Origin: an uncultured Lachnospiraceae bacterium
GTDB taxonomy: Bacteria; Bacillota; Clostridia; Lachnospirales; Lachnospiraceae
Reading direction: 5' to 3'
NCBI GenBank assembly: GCA_947586255.1
Contig: CANPXP010000002.1
Span: 1 to 64,000, forward strand
DNA: 64,000 bases
In this document: piece after piece, positions 56,761 to 64,000 of the stretch
How the letters are laid out: every line of letters starts with the position of its first letter
How positions within the stretch are numbered: position 1 is the first letter of the stretch
Program-made: the position numbers and the translations under genes
Notes under the pieces: model-generated
Databases searched by the model: none
The model's input: only the letters and a program-made list of their open reading frames with translations
What the model was told of the DNA's origin: nothing

Positions 56761-57515
56761 GCTTTCCTTGTCCACCTCCGCCAGAAGAGAAACGGCCGGA
56801 TACAGTCCTTGACCTTTCGCCAGACGACCTTGCAGGGATTGACGAATCTCGGGTACTGCGCGTTCCGACCGCGCCATTTGTGAAATACAAAGGGGTTCTC
56901 CACATCCATGATCTCCGGAATCATCAGTTCATGCCCGAAATATTTTGCGACCTCAATGGGCGCAAATTTCATGCCGGCCTCCTCTAACCTGTTCTTGTTT
57001 TTGCAGCACAGAAACACATCCTCGTTATAGCTGCCGTCCTCCATCGGTTCCCACGGCAGATGCGCCCGCGCCGGATAGTCCAGCAGGCGCTTGCTGCGCA
57101 GAGAGACGCTGTTGCCGACCCGGCACACATTCCCCCTGGAGTCATAGTAGGGATGTTCCTCGCTCGGCATGGGCCACGGCGAACCGATATAGTCGTACTC
57201 CAGGAATTCCTCCCGCCAGCTCTCGGGATGCACCACAAAGCCGTCCGCATGGACGAGCAGCGCATAGTCCGTGTGAATGTGCTCCCCCAGTTCATAGACC
57301 ATCTTGTAGTTGAACTTGTCTATGTCGTCCAGCTTCGACGTATAGGACCAGCGGATGGAACGGGGCAGCGTAAGCGGCCGCCGATGCGAGACCAGCACCG
57401 CATCGCCGAACTCGATCCCCCGCATACTGTATCGCATCGCCCGGATCGTCTCATAAATATTCACACTCGTCATCGCCACCAGCGTGACGTCGGGCAGCTT
57501 TATTTTGTCAGACAT
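56757..57515 (-). CDS. DUF5672-like putative glycosyltransferase
   Basis: LPDVTLVAMTSVNIYETIRAMRYSM; YALLVHADGFVVHPESWREEFLEYDYIGSPWP; NEDVFLC. Confidence 0.78.
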   Translation of the reverse strand: MSDKIKLPDVTLVAMTSVNIYETIRAMRYSMRGIEFGDAVLVSHRRPLTLPRSIRWSYTSKLDDIDKFNYKMVYELGEHIHTDYALLVHADGFVVHPESWREEFLEYDYIGSPWPMPSEEHPYYDSRGNVCRVGNSVSLRSKRLLDYPARAHLPWEPMEDGSYNEDVFLCCKNKNRLEEAGMKFAPIEVAKYFGHELMIPEIMDVENPFVFHKWRGRNAQYPRFVNPCKVVWRKVKDCIRPFLFWRRWTRKA

Positions 57516-59059
57516 CTCACGTACTCCTTATGATAATACCGCGCCACCGCCAGATTGAGCCAGTTTCCTTCATCCTCCGACAGATCCTGAAAATCAAAGA
57601 GCGCCGGCCGCTCAGAGTAAGGCCGCACCACCACGTCCGTAACCGAGTCATCCTCATACAGCTCGTGTCTCTCCATCGCCTCCGCATAGAAGGTCTGTGC
57701 CTCTCCGTTTACCAGGGACCGCAGAGCCGAGACGCTCGTGTAGGTGTTCTTGTCCGCCGTACAAATCCACACGACAAGAACCAGACAGAAGCAGACGCCC
57801 GCCATTTTCATGCCGGCAGCTTCCAGAAACCGCCCAAACGCGGCGCCGGCGCTCCCGCCCCGCGTCGTCTCCCCGCCGTCTCTGTGGGCCAGATAGCCCA
57901 GCCAGTACGCCGTCACCGCAGTCAGACACAGGTAATACACCATCTGGATGATATCGTCAATTCTGGACATCCCGACCTCGCCGACCGCGTAGAGCGTCGG
58001 CGTAAACATCGCCGCCAACACGCACACACAGCCGCCCGTGACCAGGACTGGATGCCGGAACGACCGCTCCGATTGCTTTACAAGCCGCCACAAAACCGGC
58101 AGAAGCATCAGCCAGACCAGGATGACGAAAGCCGGCGTCCAGCGGATGATAAAGCCCACAGTATGCCAGAAGGACAGAAGTACAGACGTCACCGCGGAGT
58201 AGCCCACGGCCGTATCCAGCTCGTCCCGCCGCGCATTGCCCGGCGCCAGAATATTGATCAGAAAGCCGGCGCTCCCGACGGCAAACGGAATCACCGCGGC
58301 CGCAAGCTTCCTGCGATTCTTCACAGCGGCGCCCAGAACGAGAAAAGCCATGACAATCTCCGCCTGCAGTCCCGTGACCAGATTGCCCCCACCCACAATC
58401 GCCGCCAGGACAGACGCCAGAAGGCTGAACGCGATCTCTCTCGGCCGCTCAGGCGTCATCAGCGCCGCCGAGATCGATGTGAGCATAAAGAACCACACGG
58501 ACTCCATCAGTACATAGTGTGTTGCCCCGTTGTACCAGTAAATCCCCTCGAAGGGCGCCTCCATCACTTGATAGAACATAAAGAGCAGAAGAAACATCAC
58601 AAAAGAGCTGCCGTTTCGCTCCATTCCCAGCCACCGGCACAGAATGTGCCTGCCGAGCACAAAGACGGAGACGGACAGCATCCCTATCATCAAAAAAGGA
58701 ACGATCCACGCCGCGCCGTAGTCAAAATTCATCGGGCACATCCCCATCAGGAAACAGGAGATATAAGTTCCCTGCCACTCCCGGTAAAACTCCATATTCT
58801 GCTGCCACGCGGCCTGCACAGCCTGCCGGAAGGAGCCCGTCGCCACCCATGCGTCATGAACCTGTCTGCCATAGTCGTAATCGTCGATGCACATCACATT
58901 GTATCTGCCCAGAAGCAGCAGCGGGAGAAGCGACAACACGAACAAAACACCTGCGCATACCGCCGCTCTTCGCATCGAGATCCCGTCCAAGCGCACAGAC
59001 AGCCCTTCCCTCCATATGATCGACCGCCGTCGCATTTGATCTGTCGTCTTACCTTCCAT
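57500..59059 (-). CDS. DUF6056/GT-C-like polytopic membrane protein
   Basis: GRYNVMCIDDYDYGRQVHDAW; EGIYWYNGATHYVL; many TM segments. Confidence 0.65.
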   Translation of the reverse strand: MEGKTTDQMRRRSIIWREGLSVRLDGISMRRAAVCAGVLFVLSLLPLLLLGRYNVMCIDDYDYGRQVHDAWVATGSFRQAVQAAWQQNMEFYREWQGTYISCFLMGMCPMNFDYGAAWIVPFLMIGMLSVSVFVLGRHILCRWLGMERNGSSFVMFLLLFMFYQVMEAPFEGIYWYNGATHYVLMESVWFFMLTSISAALMTPERPREIAFSLLASVLAAIVGGGNLVTGLQAEIVMAFLVLGAAVKNRRKLAAAVIPFAVGSAGFLINILAPGNARRDELDTAVGYSAVTSVLLSFWHTVGFIIRWTPAFVILVWLMLLPVLWRLVKQSERSFRHPVLVTGGCVCVLAAMFTPTLYAVGEVGMSRIDDIIQMVYYLCLTAVTAYWLGYLAHRDGGETTRGGSAGAAFGRFLEAAGMKMAGVCFCLVLVVWICTADKNTYTSVSALRSLVNGEAQTFYAEAMERHELYEDDSVTDVVVRPYSERPALFDFQDLSEDEGNWLNLAVARYYHKEYVRCLTK

Positions 59060-59070
59060 AAAACACCAAC

Positions 59071-60108
59071 TCACCCCGCTCTTTTCGCAAGCCGGCGCAC
59101 ACGTCTCGCCACGCCGCGGCCAATCTTGCAGACATACGCATATTTATAGTAGAGCCAGGCATGCGCTTTCATCAACCCAAGCCGCAAGCCGCGCGGCGGC
59201 ACATTGACACGGGCGTATCTTCGGGACTTTTTCTTATACACCGCGAGCTCTTCCCTGCACTCCTGCGCGGTGAACACTCTTCCCCTTCTGTCCATATAGT
59301 GAAACAGACTGTAGATATTCTGCTCCGACGCCCAGTAACCGTCGGACACATTGTGTCTGGCCCAGTATTTCGGCGCCAGAATATACTGCACCGTATCGCT
59401 GGTAAACGCCGGAAAATACGCAAACGAAGAGTTTGCCAACAGAAGGTACCTCGCGTTTTTCAGGATACTGTAATCTTTGGCCAGATCAAAATTGTAGGCC
59501 GGTATCCCCGGCAGCAGCTTCCCGGCCTCCTTCACATCGTTCGTGATGATCATGAACTCCATGGCAGGATTGATCTTCCGCATCTGCTTCATACCCATAA
59601 GCCAGTATTTTTTCCGCAGAAACAGCTCCGGAGAACCCGTATAGTCGGTACATCTCAAGTGCAGTATACAGAGATTATCCCGGCTGTACTCCCTGCAGTC
59701 ATACTCCGGCTTGACCCTGAGCCACTCCCTGATCTCATCCTTATGCGAGATAAAATAATCTTCCGACTGCAAATTGCCATAAATCAGCGTATTGTCTTCA
59801 ACGGCTGACAGATTCTCGTCGCTTCCCGTCACATAGACGCCATGGGTGAGATCGTGCTTCGAATTTCCCGCAAAAAGGCGCGTCTCTTTCTCATAAAAAA
59901 CAGACCGATAATCCTCTTTGCGCGACGGCACCCCCATATCCAGATCCATAAAATACAGACCGCAGTCACTGTGCATATTGTTGGCAAAATGTTCCGGGTC
60001 GAGCACGCTGAAACGATATCCCTTATCCAGCGCAAGACATCTGGCCGTAACATAAAAAAACAACTGATTCCCAAGCCCGAAACCGGCCTGTGTCTCTACT
60101 CCTATCAT
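59071..60108 (-). CDS. GT11-like glycosyltransferase
   Basis: AGFGLGNQLFFYVTARCLALDKGYRFSV; LCILHLRCTDYTGSPELF; LLLANSSFAYFPAFTSD. Confidence 0.65.
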   Translation of the reverse strand: MIGVETQAGFGLGNQLFFYVTARCLALDKGYRFSVLDPEHFANNMHSDCGLYFMDLDMGVPSRKEDYRSVFYEKETRLFAGNSKHDLTHGVYVTGSDENLSAVEDNTLIYGNLQSEDYFISHKDEIREWLRVKPEYDCREYSRDNLCILHLRCTDYTGSPELFLRKKYWLMGMKQMRKINPAMEFMIITNDVKEAGKLLPGIPAYNFDLAKDYSILKNARYLLLANSSFAYFPAFTSDTVQYILAPKYWARHNVSDGYWASEQNIYSLFHYMDRRGRVFTAQECREELAVYKKKSRRYARVNVPPRGLRLGLMKAHAWLYYKYAYVCKIGRGVARRVRRLAKRAG

Positions 60109-61904
60109 GCTAACGTCGTCTCCACAATTTTTTCGTTCTCCACCTTATAGATCACATCGCATTTGGCGATGGTGTTCAGGCGGTGCGCGATGATCACCAT
60201 CGTTTTCCGGCCGTGGAAGCTGTTGATCGCATCCATGACGGCCTTCTCCGTATCCGTGTCAAGCGCCGAGGTAGCCTCGTCGAAGACCAGTATCTCCGGA
60301 TTGTGATAGAGCGCCCTGGCAATGCCGAGCCGCTGCCGCTGGCCGCCCGAGATGCGCACGCCCCTGTCGCCGATGGTGGTGTCCAGTCCTTCCGGCAGCT
60401 CCTCCACAAACTCCTTAAGCTGCGCCTCCGCAAGCACCTCCCAGATACGCCCGTCGTCTATTCTGTCCGCATCGATGCCAAACGCAATATTGTCGCGAAT
60501 CGACTCGTCAATCAGATAAATCGACTGCGGAATATAACCGATCTTCGCAAGCCAGGACGGATAATTCTCAAAAATGCTCACGCCGTCGCAGGTGATCGTC
60601 CCCTCCTGCACGCGCAGCAGTCCGAGCAGGATGTCCACAATCGTTGATTTTCCCGCGCCGGAAGGCCCCATAATGCCCACCGACTGCCCTCTCCTCACTT
60701 CCATATGGGCGTCCGTAAAGATATTCTTCGCCGTGTTCGGATAGGCATAAGTGATGTGATCCAGCACGATCCTGTCCCGCAGCGCAAGTCCCTGCCCGTC
60801 TTCCCGCCGCTCTCCCGTCAGTCCCGTCACACTGCCGTTCACATCCATCTTCATGCTCTCATTCAGATTTTCGTACAGATAATCCAGACAGGGCTGCGCG
60901 TATGCGATCTCGGACAGATACGTGTTGATGCGGTTCGTCCCCGGCATAATGCGGATCGCCGCCACCGCAAAAGCGGTCAGCTGCGGCGCGAGCACGGCGA
61001 TATCACCGCCGCGCACCATATACAGCATGACGAAAAGCAGCATAGCCGCCATGAAGATCGTCTCGATCAGGAGCCTCGGCAGATTGTTGAGCACGGCGTA
61101 GTTTCTCGCCACATTCGCGCCGATCGCGCCGCTCTCGTAATAGTTTCGCACGAAAAATTCTTCCCGGTGCAGCACCTTCACGTCCTTCAAACCGTATATG
61201 GACTGGATGCGCCACTTGGCGATACGCGACTGTATCATCTGGTTCCTGTGTCCGATCTGATTCAGACGGGGCTTCAAAACCTTGGTGATCACGAGGGTCA
61301 TGCCCAGGAAAATAGCGATGATAAAGAGGCACATCACGGGGCTCACGACCACAAGCATGATACTCAGGGACACGGCAACCACAATCTCCGTCACCATCTG
61401 AATCATCACCAGCACGAGCTGGAAGGCGCTGGGGATATCGCTGTCCGTCAGGCGGAACACCGTAGGGATATCTGCGCCCAGATACTCCTCGTAAGGCCTG
61501 TTCAGAAACTCCCGCATCACGCGGCTGATCATGCGGTTTCTGTTGCGCGTCACAAAAGTGTTCTGCACATATATCTGGAACACAAAGTAAGCGTTCTTGA
61601 CGACATACAGAACAATCGTACCTCCCAGCATCGCCATGATCAGCTGTCTGTTCGTCTCTATGTGCAGAAGGCGGACCACACCGGCCACCAGCGCATTGTC
61701 CATGATGGACTGCGGATCCATGATCACCTCGACGACGGGCAGTATCATGGACACGCCAAGCGTCTCCAGAAGTCCACCGATCAGTATGAGTACGCCCAGC
61801 CCGACCAGCTGGCGTTTCTGTTTTCCGTCGAAGAGATACCCTACCTTGTGAAGCAGGGTGACTTTGGCCGCCCCCTGATCCCCCGCAACCGTACGTCTGC
61901 TCAT
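60105..61904 (-). CDS. ABC exporter (fused TMD-NBD), PglK-like
   Basis: GPSGAGKST; ISGGQRQRLGIARALYHNPEILVFDEATSALDTDTEKAV. Confidence 0.9.
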   Translation of the reverse strand: MSRRTVAGDQGAAKVTLLHKVGYLFDGKQKRQLVGLGVLILIGGLLETLGVSMILPVVEVIMDPQSIMDNALVAGVVRLLHIETNRQLIMAMLGGTIVLYVVKNAYFVFQIYVQNTFVTRNRNRMISRVMREFLNRPYEEYLGADIPTVFRLTDSDIPSAFQLVLVMIQMVTEIVVAVSLSIMLVVVSPVMCLFIIAIFLGMTLVITKVLKPRLNQIGHRNQMIQSRIAKWRIQSIYGLKDVKVLHREEFFVRNYYESGAIGANVARNYAVLNNLPRLLIETIFMAAMLLFVMLYMVRGGDIAVLAPQLTAFAVAAIRIMPGTNRINTYLSEIAYAQPCLDYLYENLNESMKMDVNGSVTGLTGERREDGQGLALRDRIVLDHITYAYPNTAKNIFTDAHMEVRRGQSVGIMGPSGAGKSTIVDILLGLLRVQEGTITCDGVSIFENYPSWLAKIGYIPQSIYLIDESIRDNIAFGIDADRIDDGRIWEVLAEAQLKEFVEELPEGLDTTIGDRGVRISGGQRQRLGIARALYHNPEILVFDEATSALDTDTEKAVMDAINSFHGRKTMVIIAHRLNTIAKCDVIYKVENEKIVETTLA

Positions 61905-61911
61905 GTATTGC

Positions 61912-62850
61912 CTATCCTTTCACTCTCCGCATATCCTGGCGGTAAATATCCTCGCAGTCCCAGCCGTTCAGCCATCTGTCCGGCGCGAGGACAATCTTGT
62001 CCGCGTTCCGGTTCAGATAGGACGCCCACCAGCTGAAGCTGCTGTTTGCCAGTATATTGTGCCTGCACCTGCTCATCAGGGCGAATTCCGCATAGTCGTT
62101 GCTCCCGTTTCCGCCAAGTTCCACAATCTCCAAGCTCTCGGCCAGCGCCCGGTCCTCCGCGTTCACCACCGCACCGTCCATCACCGCCGTCTCTTGCGCC
62201 AACCGCTCCCTGATCCACGCCTTGTCGTTTGTAAACAGATAAAAGCGGCAGTCCGGACGCTCCCGCTTCATGCGGCGCATCGCCTCCCGGTAGTAAGCCG
62301 CCGTACAGATCCCGCCGTACAGCTTCTGTCCCGCTGGCAGAAGATAATCGCCTCTGCGGATATGCACGCTCACCGATTCGCCGCTCTCCATGCGCGCAAG
62401 ATACGCCTCCAGCCCTTCCGCAGGGCGCTCGGCAGCGACATACGCAAGCAGCTTGTCCGTGTCATAAGTCTGCCTGACCAGATCCGCCGACGCCGCAAAA
62501 TACTTCTCCGTCTGCCAGTAACCCTCCAGATAAATGTCGTCCCAGGTCATGATTTCCGGATGATAGCGCTTGTCCTCCTCAAAATAAGCTTTCCGCTTCC
62601 TTCCCAGTATCTTGCGCCGCACCCGACTCCAAAAGAACATGGAGGAGTCCAGCATTTGAATGAGCTCTTCCCGGGTGGGCCGCTCATAGCGCACCCCGAA
62701 GGGTGCCAGCGCGAAGTCCCGCTGTTCGTCCTCCGCGAAACCCGTCGCATCGTCGATCTTCACCGTTTTGCCGAGATTTTTCAGTTGTAGGAAGAGGGCA
62801 TACTGGAACATCTGATTGCCCAGCCCGCCCGACAATTGTACGATAATCAT
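61912..62850 (-). CDS. GT11 alpha-1,2-fucosyltransferase-like
   Basis: MIIVQLSGGLGNQMFQYALFLQLKNLG; VSVHIRRGDYLLP; ALMSRCRHNILANSSFSWWASYLN. Start at 62850 overlaps the upstream stop. Confidence 0.92.
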   Translation of the reverse strand: MIIVQLSGGLGNQMFQYALFLQLKNLGKTVKIDDATGFAEDEQRDFALAPFGVRYERPTREELIQMLDSSMFFWSRVRRKILGRKRKAYFEEDKRYHPEIMTWDDIYLEGYWQTEKYFAASADLVRQTYDTDKLLAYVAAERPAEGLEAYLARMESGESVSVHIRRGDYLLPAGQKLYGGICTAAYYREAMRRMKRERPDCRFYLFTNDKAWIRERLAQETAVMDGAVVNAEDRALAESLEIVELGGNGSNDYAEFALMSRCRHNILANSSFSWWASYLNRNADKIVLAPDRWLNGWDCEDIYRQDMRRVKG

Positions 62851-63932
62851 ATCCCCAAAATTTTCTTGACCTTCGCCTTCAGCGGAATCACCACTCGCTC
62901 CTCCCATCGTCTCCTGCGGCTGTAACGTGTCGGAGACTTTAAGAACAGCTTCATCTTCCCATAGTCGCGCGGATCCGCCGCGGAACAGGTGAAAGCCTTT
63001 TCATAACGGTCTTTATTTTTTTCTATGATCCGCGTGAGCTCCGCCAGAAATCCGGCTCTGTCCGCGCCCTGCGACCGCTCGGCCGCATCATAAAATAACA
63101 GTAGTCTTTTATAAAAAAAATAATCATGAATATCCGCGAGATCCTGTCTCCCCAGCTTTTCGAGAAACGCCGTCTTCTCGTAATAGGCGGGGATCTGATC
63201 CGTAAAGGTGTGCGAATTGATCCGCATATTCATGATGCTTCCCTCTCTGTCTATTATATAGTTATAATAGGCAGTGTCAAGATAAATGCACCTCTTTACG
63301 CGGCTCAGCGCAACCGTCGTAAACAGAATGTCCTCATACCATTTTCCCACAGGGAACGTCAGGGAATCCAGGATTTCGCGCCGGTACAGCTTGTTCCACG
63401 CGGCGTTCTGGATCGCATACTCCTCCGTTTCCCGCACATATTGCTCCAGTGCTTCCTGGCCCTCGAACAGAACCCCTCTGTCCACGGAATTGTCTTCGGT
63501 GTGCGTCCTGTATACCTGCCGGTACCGGCAGACCGCCGCATCCGCCTCCTGCTCTTTGATCGCGGCGTACATATCGGCGTACATATCCTCGTCGATCCAG
63601 TCGTCGCCGTCCACAAACGCAATATAGCTTCCTGTCGCACACGCCATGCCGGCGTTGCGCGCGTCGGAAAGTCCGCCGTTCTCCTTGTGGATCACCCGCA
63701 CCCGCGCATCCTCCAGTGCAATTCTGTCGCAGACCTGTCCCGTGGCGTCCGTCGAGCCGTCGTCCACCACGATAATCTCCAGGTTCCGATAGCTCTGCCC
63801 CAGGACGGACCGCAGGCATTTCTGCACATAAGCTTCAATATTATATGCGGGAATAATCACGGAGATCAGCTCCCGCTGCATGTCTTCGGGCAGCCTCGCC
63901 GGACTGTACGGCTGCAGAACTCTCATGCGCAT
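62847..63932 (-). CDS. Glycosyltransferase family 2
   Basis: ISVIIPAYNIEAYVQKCLRSVLGQSYRNLEIIVVDDGSTDATGQVCD; AFVDGDDWID. Confidence 0.92.
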   Translation of the reverse strand: MRMRVLQPYSPARLPEDMQRELISVIIPAYNIEAYVQKCLRSVLGQSYRNLEIIVVDDGSTDATGQVCDRIALEDARVRVIHKENGGLSDARNAGMACATGSYIAFVDGDDWIDEDMYADMYAAIKEQEADAAVCRYRQVYRTHTEDNSVDRGVLFEGQEALEQYVRETEEYAIQNAAWNKLYRREILDSLTFPVGKWYEDILFTTVALSRVKRCIYLDTAYYNYIIDREGSIMNMRINSHTFTDQIPAYYEKTAFLEKLGRQDLADIHDYFFYKRLLLFYDAAERSQGADRAGFLAELTRIIEKNKDRYEKAFTCSAADPRDYGKMKLFLKSPTRYSRRRRWEERVVIPLKAKVKKILGI

Positions 63933-63941
63933 ACCCCTTTC

Positions 63942-64000
63942 TCACGACAGTCTTTCCGACCGCGACTGTTCCAGAAAACGTCTGACGGCATAGCAGAACT
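63942..64000 (-). CDS. C-terminal end of an upstream CDS cut by the window edge
   Basis: Minus strand frame reads FCYAVRRFLEQSRSERLS then TGA just before the next gene's start. Confidence 0.4.
   Translation of the reverse strand, partial: FCYAVRRFLEQSRSERLS

Noticed and set aside
57530-59149. 539-aa plus-strand ORF
   Set aside because: Antisense to the DUF6056-like membrane protein; shadow ORF composition.
60705-62036. 443-aa plus-strand ORF
   Set aside because: Antisense to ABC exporter 60105-61904; His-rich shadow translation.
1-64000. CRISPR arrays, tRNA/rRNA genes, transposases or IS elements
   Set aside because: Looked for regularly spaced repeats, tRNA-like and transposase-like translations; none recognised. 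The CotH direct repeats are gene duplication products, not IS ends.

Overview
This 64 kb window is almost entirely a dense surface-polysaccharide / cell-wall glycan biosynthesis region. Protein character and gene content suggest a Clostridia/Lachnospiraceae-like Firmicute, but this is inference. Nearly every real gene lies on the minus strand, with ATGA-type overlaps and very short gaps. The one convincing plus-strand gene is a membrane protein at 6519-8057. I support about 52 CDS: roughly 20 glycosyltransferases (GT2, GT4, GT11, GT17-like, GT-D, GT26-GT4 fusion), four large GT-C-like membrane proteins, a priming sugar transferase, two Wzy-like polymerases, one Wzx-like flippase, three PglK-like ABC exporters, a pyruvyltransferase, asparagine synthase, a polysaccharide deacetylase, a GH88/105-like hydrolase, a radical SAM/SPASM protein and three tandem CotH-family paralogs. 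Most interesting observations: (1) a compact cassette of adenylation enzyme + GNAT-like protein + acyl carrier protein + fold-III PLP decarboxylase, next to WbpB/WbpE-like sugar enzymes and a FemAB-like transferase. This suggests carrier-protein-dependent decoration of an amino sugar and resembles the accessory gene set of exosortase-A EPS loci. (2) A tandem triplicate of membrane-anchored CotH proteins, one with two in-frame G9 tracts (candidate phase variation), with a 47-bp identical leader repeat and a fragment of a further copy. (3) A GT26-GT4 fusion. (4) Repeated LLO-flippase and polymerase modules with an internal promoter before the priming transferase. No tRNA, rRNA, CRISPR array or transposase was seen. 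All family calls are by eye from the translations; no searches were run.
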